Below are positions 54,755 to 64,000 of a stretch of 64,000 bases of DNA, piece after piece; within the stretch, counting starts at the first letter, position 1; each line of letters begins with the position of its first letter. Source of the DNA: Aralia elata (taxonomy: Eukaryota > Streptophyta > Magnoliopsida > Apiales > Araliaceae); assembly GCA_034770075.1 (NCBI GenBank), contig CM068384.1, forward strand, positions 92,344,720-92,408,719, given 5' to 3'. The notes below the pieces were generated by a model, which saw nothing but the letters and a program-made list of their open reading frames with translations, was not told where the DNA came from and did no database searches. The translations under genes and the position numbers were made by a program.

Positions 54755-56411
54755 TATAGCAAACAAAACAAGCAAGCCAAGAAAAAAGGTCAAATGGTCA
54801 ACAAATCTAGAGAATTCTTGAACTTGCCAAATAAGCTAGGAAAAAAAATACGAAAAACACTATAGCAATTTCGGCTGGGCTATGGATAAGGAAGGGGAGG
54901 CTTCCTCCCAAGATATTTTGGGTAGGGAGAGTTATCCAATTTGGCCTATAAATATCAAACCTTCTTCATTTCTTTTCACTTTACCAACACAAGAATAAAA
55001 AAACAAGAAAGAGAAGAGAGAGAGAGAGGGTATTTCGGTCAGCAAGAAGGGAAGAGAGGTGAGAAAAAATTCGTCAACCAAGAAGGAAAAATAAGGAAAT
55101 CCAAGCTAAGAGAGGCAACACACACACACGGTATAAACCCTAACCTTTTAAAGCTTAAAAATCTTTCTTTGATGAAAATAATTAGGCTTTATGTATACCT
55201 GAGTTTATGTTAGAGATATATATGTTGTAATACCATGGATCATGGAGAAATAATTGAAAGAACAAATAAAAATAAGAAAGAAATACCAACTAGTTAAAGA
55301 AAATCCTAAATTAGCTTTCATGAATAATTTATGAAGTAAATATATGTATATAAAGTTGTGCATACTAAGAGTAGTAAATAACATGTTGGAGTATGATAAA
55401 ATAAACTATGACAAAAGAAATCAAAGATCTTGCAAGAAACAAGAAAAGAGAAACATTAAACAAGTTATGAAATTTTCAACATATAGGGTAAAAACCCTAA
55501 AACAAAGCCTGAATTTGTAACAAATAGTACTTTTTATGTGTTTCGAATTTTTGAGTAAAATTTATTGGAGAATATAGATCTATAAGTTAAATAAAATCCT
55601 GCATTGGTTTTAGATTAAAATTCCTTGTAAATTATTTTTGGTGAATTTTCTCGTAAAACTGGGCAGACTGGACAACTCCTTGACCTAGTTTTAGAAAAGG
55701 AAGTCTTGGACAAATGACTAAGGTGATAAAATCCAAGCTTCTGGGGAATGAAACGTGAGTATAAAGTGTATTTTGGCCCAAGAATGAATATAAATGAACT
55801 TGTAATGAAAGAGTTATGACTATAATAAAATCAGGATTTTTAAAATTAAAACAGTCATAACTTGAGTTTTGCAACTCAGTTGAAGATAAAATTTTGGGTA
55901 AAATTGTAATTTGATGTGATAAATGTACTGTCCAAAATTCATAATGTTTGGACTTAAATTCAAAATTTAAAGAATTTCACAAATTTGGACAAAAATGGGC
56001 TTAAAATAAACAGTAATATTGCTGAGAAAAATTTGAAAAAATTAGAAATTATTTAAATTATAATTATCTAGGTGGGGCTAGAAGGTGAAAAAAATAATAA
56101 AATAGTTTAAGTGATTTAATGGAGAAAATAAAGTATAAGAATTTATGAAAATTTAATTAAAGAAAAGCCGGGAAATAAATAAAGTATTTTACCGGCTGAA
56201 ATCCGTCAAAAGGGAACAAATGAGACTACACGAGTAATAAATAAACACTGCAATGAGATTTTAATGGTGTAAGGATATACTCGAGGATAAATTTACGGTT
56301 TCCGAAAATACCAAAATGAAGTTGCAATAGTTATCGACGATAACTATTAATAAAATAAATTTGGATTGTGTAGATTACTATCTCGAGACGGGAAATATCC
56401 TACTCAAGAAA
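54464..56411 (+). repeat. Probable Tekay-like LTR, left part
   Basis: It starts TGTAATATTGCAAAAACCC. The stretch is AT-rich without a gene, with an AG-rich tract at 55005-55080 and a TATA-like CTATAAATA near 54944. It is interrupted at 56411 by the CRM-like element and resumes at 63375, where it resembles the late part of the Tekay LTR (14750-14880). The right end lies outside the window, so its target duplication cannot be checked. Confidence 0.55.
54630..54762. repeat. TA/CA simple repeats
   Basis: Alternating TATATACA pieces end with TATATATATA followed by (AC)n. It is a low-complexity microsatellite; the minus-strand 67-residue frame over it is an artefact. Confidence 0.85.
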
Positions 56412-57428
56412 TGATGAGGACATGCCTAGATTGGACAAGGATGAGAGCTATGGAGCGAATTCGGTGCAAGTTCCAGTTGGACCAGTGACGAGAGCTCGGG
56501 CTAAACGCTTCAAGGAGGGGATTAACGGATTGATTCAAGAAGCTTGGAAGGATGAAGATTCCAGGATGAAGGTTTTGGAGATGGAGTCTAAGCTCATGAA
56601 TATGTTATTTTGTATTCCAAGTCGAGATTTGGGAACTAGTCAAGAAGGCCAAAAATTCCAGCCCGGCGCGCCCAGTGCCAGTTTTGTGCCTGATCCGATG
56701 CGCCCCGCGCTGGTCATACAGGAGTATAGCGCACTCCGCGCCATTTGTAGCGCGCCCCGCGCTAAGCCGTTTTGAAGGTCTGCATACCTGGCGCGCCCCG
56801 CGCCATTCCTTTGCATTTTCAAGCGCGCCCCGTGCCGGTTAACCGGCACGGAATCCGAGGAACGTGTTTTTGAAGATTTTTATCAGATTTCTTTCCTTAA
56901 TTTTTGGGATTTCAATATATTTTCATAATTCTATTGTAATTAGGATATTTTAAGATAGGATTTTGATTCCAAATCAATTGTTATTTCCTTTATGGATTCT
57001 AGGGTTTCATAGCTAGTTTAAATAAGTTTCATGCTTGTAACTCAAACAACAATTCAATAATAATCTGAGTTTATTCATACTTGAGAGTTATTCTCTACTT
57101 TTGGTTCTTTGAAGGATTTCTAAGTAATTTTCTTAGTTTTTCTTTTGAGATTCATATTTAACTTATCATACAACAAACCATAGTTGTGTGTGGCATTATT
57201 CTACCGCATCATTCAATCATACGGAGATTATTGTTTGAATTAAAAGAGCATCAAAGTGTTGTTGGTGTTTTATCTTTCATACATTCAAATTGCTTGATCG
57301 ACTATTCCAAGGTTTATCGTCTATATTCAGGCGAAGGATTAAGGATTCGAACGAGTTCCACCTTTATAACTTGCTGGAAACGATCCGGGCGACGACCACC
57401 TCACGCAAGCGTGCCGTGGAGTCTATCA
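56412..57428 (+). repeat. CRM-like 5' LTR
   Basis: It is 1017 bp from TGATGAGGACATGCC to GAGTCTATCA. The first ~270 bp are coding-derived (they match the pol C-terminus in the 3' LTR), followed by the GC-rich hairpin cluster. By eye it differs from the 3' LTR by several substitutions and by about 23 bp net in the GC-rich part. Confidence 0.87.
56665..56850 (+). repeat. GC-rich hairpin cluster in CRM-like LTR
   Basis: About five copies of GCGCGCCCCGCGC-type hairpins lie here. Two have fully paired but different arms: TAGCGCGCCCCGCGCTA (56748-56764) and TGGCGCGCCCCGCGCCA (56789-56805). A perfect 20-bp palindrome CGTGCCGGTTAACCGGCACG lies at 56831-56850. The 3' LTR copy (62625-62792) is eroded. 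Confidence 0.75.
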
Positions 57429-57430
57429 TT

Positions 57431-57849
57431 TGGTATCAGAGCTGCGTTTTCTAGCTAAGTATTTATCTTTATTGTTTCGTTGAATTTGTGAGCAAAAAAA
57501 AAAGAGTGTAGAAAATTTTATTTCAGCTATTTCAATTTGTTCGTAGATTTCTTCTTCAATCCTGTAATCGAGATTGTTGGTACTTATATTCATACCTACT
57601 ATAGTTGTTTGTGATAAGTTATTTTGAATTGATTAGTAAAAACTGAGGATTTTGCTAGGTAAATTCGAAAAGAACCTATTAAAGAGAATATTTAGAGGTA
57701 AAAGGCTTAGTTATGAGATCATTCGAGGGAAAAAGCCTAGTGAGTGATACACGAGCGAAACATTAAACGAGCGAAACATTAAACGAGCGAAACACATAAA
57801 GGAGTGACGAGGAAAATATTTTGCTACTAACCTTGGTTTTGCAGGATAA
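57431..57849 (+). promoter_or_regulatory. CRM-like leader: iMet primer-binding site and possible intron
   Basis: TGGTATCAGAGC at 57431-57442 is an exact iMet match. Three tandem copies of a 16-bp unit ACGAGCGAAACATTAA-like occur at 57751-57798. TACTAAC (57825-57831) and TTTTGCAG (ending 57844) lie just before the gag ATG and look like a branch point and acceptor. GCTAG followed by GTAAATTCG near 57656 is a candidate donor. Confidence 0.6.
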
Positions 57850-59397
57850 ATGTCTGGAATGAAGGATAAGGGTTTGTTTGGAGAGGGATCTTCAACAAAA
57901 GGACAAAGGGAAGGGTCAAGTGTGGACCTGGATGTTTTACTACAACAAGTAATTCGGAAGTTAGATCTCTTTGATGATAAATTTGAGAGGATCGAAAGTA
58001 TTCAAAGGGAGCAGTTGCAAGTGATCATGGGTTCTCAAAAGAAGGAGAAGGTGCAGAAAAATGAGAATAGGAATAACGAGGAGGATTCCTACGAAGAGGA
58101 ATTTGATCCAGATATTGGAAGGCGATTTGAGGCCAGGAATAAGAGACACAGAGATGATATAGACGACCAAAGGAATCAGGTGGATGATAACTTGGATAAC
58201 ATCAAAATGTCAATTCCAGCTTTCCAAGGTAGGAGTGATCCTGAGGCGTACCTGGAATGGGAGAAGAAGATGGAGAGGATTTTTGACTGTCATAATTATT
58301 CAGATCGTAAGAAAGTCAAACTTGCCGCTACGGAATTCTCAGGTTATGCAGTTACATGGTGGGATCAACTGACAACCAGCAGAATAAGGTGTGGACAACG
58401 TCCAATTGATACATGGGTGGAGTTGAAGACTATCATGAAGAAAAGATTTGTGCCAGATTACTACCACCGAGAGTTAGTTCGCAGTTTACAAAGCTTGAGA
58501 CAAGGTGTTTGAAGTGTAGAGGACTACTACAAGGAGATGGAGATGCTGATAGCCAGAGCTGATTTAGTTGAGGATAAAGAGGCGATGATGGCTAGGTTTT
58601 CAGCAGGTTTGAATTGGGAGATATCAGATTTGGTCGAACGACAGCATTATCTGGAGTTGGAAGAGATGGTGCACATGGCTATCAAGATTGAGAAACAACT
58701 CAAGAGGAGAGGTGGCCAACGGTCGATGCCTAATCCGGGTTCGTCATAGAAATCTAATGTGGCGAAGCGAGAGGAGAAGCCAGTTGTGAACAAGCCGAAA
58801 ATGGAGCTTAGACCGGATGTGACTAATCGGGGAAAGCAAGGTAAAAATGAGCAACCTTCTTTTAGTCATAATCGGGATATTGTTTGTTTTAAATGTCAAG
58901 GTAAAGGTCATATTGCAAGTCAATGTCCGAATCAACGGACAATGATATTACGTGATAATGGGGAAGTGGAAACCGAAGAGGAAGAAAGTGACACCGATTT
59001 GATGCCACCTTTGGAGGAGGCTGAAGATAGGGAAGTTGCAATATTTGGGGAAGTCTTAGTTACCCGACGAGTACTTAATGCGTAGGTGAAGGAAGAAAGT
59101 AGCGAGCAACGGGAAAATTTATTTCACACTAGGTGTCTTATGAATGGGAAGATTTGTTGTGTCGTGATTAACGGAGGTAGTTGCATGAATGTAGCAAGTA
59201 AGGCTATGATGGAGAAATTGGGAATTTCCACAACCAATCATCCTCAACCATATCGACTGCAGTGGCTTAATGACAGTAATGAGATTAAGGTGACTAAACA
59301 GGTGATGGTGCCATTTACTATTGGGAGATACGTGGATGAGATTTTGTGCGACGCGGTGCCAATGCAAGCGGGTCACATATTGTTTGGTCGACCGTGA
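57850..59397 (+). pseudogene. CRM-like gag and protease
   Basis: ATG 57850 starts MSGMKDKGLFGEG. The Gag domain has IPAFQGRSDPEAYLEWEKKM, YAVTWWDQLTTSR and FVPDYYHRELVRSLQSLRQG. In-frame stops are TGA 58510, TAG 58747 and TAG 59083. A zinc knuckle CFKCQGKGHIASQC is intact near 58885. Protease follows, but its active-site aspartate is asparagine (VINGGSCMNVAS; AAC at 59170-59172). TGA at 59395 ends this piece after HILFGRP. All pieces are in one frame, so they formed one polyprotein. Confidence 0.88.
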
Positions 59398-61728
59398 CAA
59401 TTTGATAGGCGAGTGAAGCATGATGGCTTCACCAATGAATATTCTTTTGTTCACAATAAGAGGAAAGTTACTTTATGTCCTATGTCACCACATCGGTGCA
59501 TGAGGATCAAATTCATTTGCAGAAATACCATGAAAAAAGAAAAGAGAGTGAGGAGAAGAAAAATCGAGAAAAATATTGAGGAAAAAAATAAGAGAGAAAG
59601 AGAAAGAGAGAAAAGAAAAGATGATGAGAGAAAAACAAATATATATTCAAAAAAGAGTGACGTAAGGCGAGCTTGGGATTCTAAATAGCCGATGATTATA
59701 CTTCGGTATAATGAGGCGCTTTTGAATACTAACGCTAATGATTCTTCTTTGCCTAGTGTTGTTTCATCTCTTTTGCAGGATTACAAGGATGTGTTTCCCG
59801 AGGAGCTTCCACAAGGATTACCACCTATTCGGGGAATTGAGCATCAAATTGACTTCGTACTCGGTATAACTATTCCAAACCGTCCAGCTTATCGGAACAA
59901 TCCCGAGGAGACGAAGGAGTTACAAAGGCAAGTTGGCGAACTCATGGAAAAGGGGTTCATGAGGGAAAGCATGAGTCTATGTGCAGTTCCAGTGATCTTA
60001 GTGCCTAAAAAGGATGGGAAGTGGCGCATGTGCATTGACTGTCGAGCGGTAAACAATATTACAGTAAAGTATCGACGTCCCATTTCACGTTTAGATGACA
60101 TGTTAGATGAATTGCATGGTTCTTGTTTATTTTCAAAAATTGATTTAAAAAGTGGATATCATCAAATTCGTATGCATGAGGGTGATGAATGGAAAACAAA
60201 TTTCAAAACAAAATATGGGTTGTATGAGTGGTTAGTGTTCCCTTTTGGTCTAACTAATGCTCCTAGTACTTTCATGAGATTAATGAACCATGTTTTGCGT
60301 CCGTTCATTGGAAAATTTGTGGTTGTGTATTTTGATGACATCTTGATATATAGCAAAAACTTGGGAGAGCATGCATTGCATTTAAAATCTATTTTAGATG
60401 TACTTCGTAAGGAAAAGTTATTTGCTAACATGGATAAGTGCACGTTTTGTACGGATATAATTGTTTTTCTTGGATTTGTTGTGAGTTCACAGGGAGTTCA
60501 GGTGGATGAGGAGAAAATACGTGCAATCCGAGAATGGCCGAGTCCAACAAATGTGAGTCAAGTTCGTAGTTTCCATGGACTGGCAAGTTTCTACCGCCAT
60601 TTTGTGAAGAATTTCAGCGACATCACAGCGCCATTGACGGAAGTAATCAAAAAGAGTGTGGGATTTAAGTGGGGTAAAGAACAGGAAAAGGCGTTTAAAT
60701 TGATTAAAGATAAATTGACTAACGCTCCTTTGCTTGTTTTACCTAACTTTACTAAGACTTTTGAGATTGAGTGTGATGCTTCAGGTTTAGAGATTGGAGC
60801 TGTGTTGATGCAGGAAGGGAAACCAGTGGCGTACTTTAGCGAGAAGTTAAGTGGGGCAGCTCTAAACTATCCTACTTATGACAAGGAGATGTATGCATTG
60901 GTTCGAGCGTTGGAAACGTGGCAACACTACCTTTGGCCTAAAGAGTTCGTGATTCACACCGATCATGAATCCTTGAAGTACTTGAAAGGACAACACAAGT
61001 TGAACAAGTGGCATGCTAGGTGGATGGAGTTTATCGAAACATTTCCATATGTCATCCGATACAAACAGGGTAAGGAGAATGTTGTTGCTGATGCTCTTTC
61101 GAGGAGGTACGTGTTATTAAATACTCTTGATACAAAATTGCTTAGTTTTGAACAAATCAAAGACTTATATGTTAGTGACCTTGATTTTTGTGAAGAGTTT
61201 AAATCATGTGAGAAGAATGCTGTAGGTAAATACTTTAAAGTTGAGGGTTTTCTGTTTCGAGAAAATAGGTTATGTATACCTGCATGTACTTTGCGTGAGT
61301 TGTTGATTAGGGAGTCACATGGGGGAGGTCTGATGGGTCATTTTGGTGTTGAAAAGACTTTATCTGTTTTAAAAGAGCATTTTTTTTGGCCTCATATGAA
61401 ACGAGATGTAGAAAGAATTTGTGATAAATGCATTACGTGTAAACAAGCTAAGTCTCGTGTTCAGCCTCATGGATTGTATACGCCATTGCCTATATCTAGT
61501 GAACCTTGGATTGATTTATCTATGGATTTTGTGTTGGGTTTACCTAGGTCTAAGCATGGTCATGATTCTATATTTGTGGTCGTGGATAGATTTTCTAAGA
61601 CGGCACATTTTATTCCATGTCACAAAACTGATGATGCATCCCATATTGCTGATTTGTTCTTTAGAAAAATTGTTCGGCTGCATGGCATGCCTAGAACAAT
61701 TGTTTCAGATAGAGATTCTAAATTTTGA
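59398..61728 (+). pseudogene. pol: CRM-like reverse transcriptase, RNase H and integrase (first part)
   Basis: A lysine/glutamate-rich linker (59500-59670) seems locally out of frame and ends at TAG 59686. From 59692 reverse transcriptase is open: GLPPIRGIEHQIDF, RMCIDCRAVNNITVKYR, FSKIDLKSGYHQIRM, FGLTNAPSTFMRLM and VVVYFDDILIYS with both aspartates near 60334-60339. RNase H shows ECDASGLEIGAVLMQ, YDKEMYALVRAL, TDHESLKYL and VVADALSRR. Integrase begins with H-H-C-C (HGGGLMGHFG ... CDKCITCKQ) and MDFVLGLP, IVSDRDSKF. TGA 61726-61728 stops it beside the second catalytic aspartate region. Confidence 0.9.
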
Positions 61729-62655
61729 GCTATTTTTGCGTGTAAGTTAGGTACTAAATTGTTATTTTCCACTACTTGTCACCCACAAACTGATGGTCAA
61801 ACAGAAGTAGTTAATAGAACTTTATCTGTATTGTTAAGGGCAATCATTAAGAAGAATATTAAACATTGGGAGGAATGTTTACCACATGTTGAGTTTGCAT
61901 ATAATCGGTCTGTTCATTCTGCTACACAATTTTCACCATTTGAAATTATTTATGGTTTTAATCCTTTGACACCATTGGATTTGTTGCCATTGCCTATTTC
62001 TGAATTGACTAACATGGATGGAAAGAAAAAGGCTGAATTTGTTAAGCAGATACATGAAAAGGCAAGGGTTAACATTGAGAGGAGGACGGAGCAATATGTT
62101 AAACAAGCCAACAAGGGCCGACGTCAAGTGATCTTTGAACCAGGAGAGTGGGTTTGGCTTCATATGAGGAAAGAAAGGTTTCCGGCTCAAAGACGATCGA
62201 AATTTCTTCCAAGAGGGGATGGTCCATTTCAAGTGCTTGAACGCATCAATGACAATGCCTACAAATTAGATTTGCCTGGTGAGTATGCCGTTAGTGCCAC
62301 ATTTAACGTTTCTGATCTAAGTCCGTTTGATGTAGGTGATGATTTGAGGATAAATCCTTTTCAAGACGAGAGGAATGATGAGGACATGCCTAGCTTGGAC
62401 AAGGATGAGAGCTATGGAGCGAATTCGGTGCAAGTTCCAGTTGGACCAGTGACGAGAGCTCGGGCTAAACGCTTCAAGGAGGGGATTAACGGATTGATTC
62501 AAGAAGCTTGGAAGGATGAAGATTCCAGGATGAAGGTTTTGGAGTTGGAGTCTAAGCTCGTGAATATGTTATTTTGTATTCCAAGTCGAGATTTGGGAAC
62601 TAGTCAAGAAGGCCAAAAATTCCAGCCCGGCGCCCCGCGCCAGTTTTGTGCCTGA
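61729..62655 (+). pseudogene. pol: CRM-like integrase C-terminal part, ending inside the 3' LTR
   Basis: This is the same frame after the stop, with HPQTDGQTEVVNRTLSVLLR including the catalytic glutamate. It continues through ERFPAQRRSKFLPRGDGPFQ and ATFNVSDLSPFDVGDDLR, then passes the LTR start at 62376. The last ~93 codons, from DEDMPSLDKDES on, are LTR sequence and are shared with 56412-56775. The tail has PVTRARAKRFKEG. This overlap of pol with the LTR is known for CRM elements. Confidence 0.88.
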
Positions 62656-63369
62656 TCCGGCGCGCCCCGCGCTGGTCATACAGGAGTATAGTGCGCCCCG
62701 AGCCGAGCCGTTTTGAAGGTCTGCATACCTGGTGCGCCCCGCGCCATTCCTTTGCATTTTCAAGCGCGCCCCGCGCCGATTACGCGGCACGAAATCCGAG
62801 GAACGTGTTTTTGAAGATTTTTATCAGATTTCTTTCCTTAATTTTTGGGATTTTAATATATTTTCATAATTCTATTGTAATTAGGATATTTTAAGATAGG
62901 ATTTTGATTCCAAATCAATTGTTATTTCCTTTATGGATTCTAGGGTTTCATAGCTAGTATAAATAAGTTTCATGCTTGTAACTCAAACAACAATTCAATA
63001 ATAATCTGAGTTTATTCATACTTGAGAGTTATTCTCTACTTTTGGTTCTTTGAAGGATTTCTAAGTAATTTTCTTAGTTTTTCTTTTGAGATTCATATTT
63101 AACTTATCATACAACAAACCATAGTTGTGTGTGACGTTATTCTACCGCATCATTCAATCATACGGAGATTATCGTTTGAATTAAACGAGGGTCAAAGTGT
63201 TGTTGGTGTTTTATCTTTCATACATTCAAATTGCTTGATCGACTGTTCCAAGGTTTATTGTCTATATTCAGGCCAGGGATTAAGGATTCGAATGAGTTCC
63301 ACCTTTATAACTTGCTGGAAACGATCCGGGCGACGACCACCTCACGCAAGCGTGCCGTGGAGTCTATCA
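62376..63369 (+). repeat. CRM-like 3' LTR
   Basis: It is 994 bp, preceded by a short purine tract AGACGAGAGGAA (62364-62375) and ending GAGTCTATCA. Its GC-rich hairpin region is shorter and more mutated than in the 5' LTR. Confidence 0.87.
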
Positions 63370-63374
63370 AGGAA

Positions 63375-64000
63375 AGTGCGCCCAAAACAGACAAGTTCTC
63401 GCACTCTTGTGCATTTGAATTTCGCTCATTATTAAACTGTAAATTTTTTTGGAAAGCTTCTTGGACTGTCTATAAAAGGAGTTTATGTCATTTGTTCAGC
63501 TAAACTCAGTTGTTATGTTCCTATCAATTGTTTGAACTGTTTATGATTCTTTGGTGATATATTAATCCAATCCAAATTACTTTGGTGCGGATCCTGAGGT
63601 TATGCTAAGTATGAACAACCTTAGAAATAAGGGTATTATGTTATGGCCGGGTAATCGATATATGCTGTGTAAATACAACATTAAATGTTACGCGTAATAT
63701 GAGGTATTATTAGGCTGATTACCTAATGATACTCTGGGGGATAAAAGTTCACAATCTTTGTGACTGTTGAAATGTCATGTAAAGGTTCACAATTTTTGTG
63801 AATGTTGAACATTTGTGTAAAGAGTTCATGGTTCTTACGACCACTTAGTGACCCTCTATAGAAATATTTTTCCTTGTGAACATTAAAGTAAATTTGAGAT
63901 TCCAAAATTTAATCCTATTCAGAAATTTGATGTTCATTATTCTGTAAAGAGATTTTGTTGTTGTTAATAATATTAATTCTTTCTAAATCCTTAAATATTG
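63375..64000 (+). repeat. Probable Tekay-like LTR, right part (runs off the window)
   Basis: There is no gene. It contains TATAAAAGG near 63474 and phrases such as CACAATCTTTGTGACTGTTG, repeated in altered form at 63749, 63788 and 63826, then GTGACCCTCTATAGAAATAT. These echo the Tekay LTR here (TCTTTATGACTGTTAAAGG and GTGACCCTCAGATAAAAT at 14767-14850), so I read it as the end of a related LTR. Confidence 0.55.

Larger units (their letters stand above)
56412..63369 (+). mobile_element. CRM-like chromovirus (Ty3/gypsy), TSD AGAAA/AGGAA
   Basis: LTRs lie at 56412-57428 and 62376-63369, with an initiator tRNA-Met primer-binding site at 57431-57442. A single gag-pol frame from 57850 to 62655 runs into the 3' LTR. 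The flanking five bases AGAAA (56407-56411) and AGGAA (63370-63374) differ by one base. RT/RNase H with SFHGLASFYRHFVK and a pol that ends inside the LTR point to the CRM clade; I did not see a typical chromodomain. The element lies in a Tekay-like LTR. Confidence 0.82.

Noticed and set aside
54590..54793. Minus-strand ORF rich in Y, C, I and T
   Set aside because: Translation of TA/CA microsatellite sequence.

Overview
The window is nuclear DNA of a flowering plant, most likely a eudicot. It is AT-rich and intergenic, and is built almost entirely of LTR retrotransposons inserted into one another. I see no intact host protein gene, no rRNA gene, no true tRNA gene and no CRISPR array. The plant origin follows from the Athila, Tekay and CRM-like Ty3/gypsy polyproteins, from primer-binding sites matching plant tRNA-Asp and initiator tRNA-Met, and from a CACTA transposon.

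Layout, outermost to innermost. (0) The host sequence (1-3725 and 53813-64000) contains a Copia-like solo LTR (1073-2623, TSD TATAT), a decayed intron-containing coding relic (2640-3720 continuing at 53818-54460) and a long LTR resembling Tekay (54464 to the right edge). A CRM-like element (56412-63369) has inserted into that long LTR. (1) A gag-only, TR-GAG-like element (3726-53812, TSD ACAAC) sits in the relic. It has expanded to LTR-stub-LTR'-gag-LTR-stub-LTR'-gag-LTR. (2a) Its second LTR is split by a reverse-oriented solo LTR (6391-7691 plus 29533-30368, TSD TGGCT). (3) That solo LTR holds a minus-strand Athila element (7692-29527, TSD CTGCC). (4) The Athila reverse transcriptase is split by a Tekay chromovirus (12492-25086, TSD CATGC). 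(5) The Tekay integrase is split by a non-autonomous CACTA element (20879-21855, TSD GGG). (6) The CACTA element holds a tRNA-like stretch with Pol III A and B boxes. (2b) The third TR-GAG LTR is split by two Athila elements that share a middle LTR (32380-48398); the second has lost its 3' end.

How the parts work. Athila, Tekay and CRM-like units encode or once encoded Gag, protease, reverse transcriptase/RNase H and integrase. The TR-GAG-like element encodes only Gag and would have needed enzymes supplied by other elements. Every gag or pol frame here is broken by stops, frameshifts or insertions; the one open frame of note is an extra coiled-coil ORF upstream of Tekay gag (15552-16385). The Tekay element is the youngest insertion: by eye its two 2.8-kb LTRs differ by one substitution and one A-run length change.

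Features most worth following up are the six-level nest with matching duplications at each retained level, the repeated recombination junction in the TR-GAG array, and the GC-rich hairpin clusters with co-varying arms in two unrelated LTR families. Others are the extra Tekay ORF, a conserved triple hairpin after Athila pol, and an odd A/C-G/T transversion pattern between two Athila LTRs.
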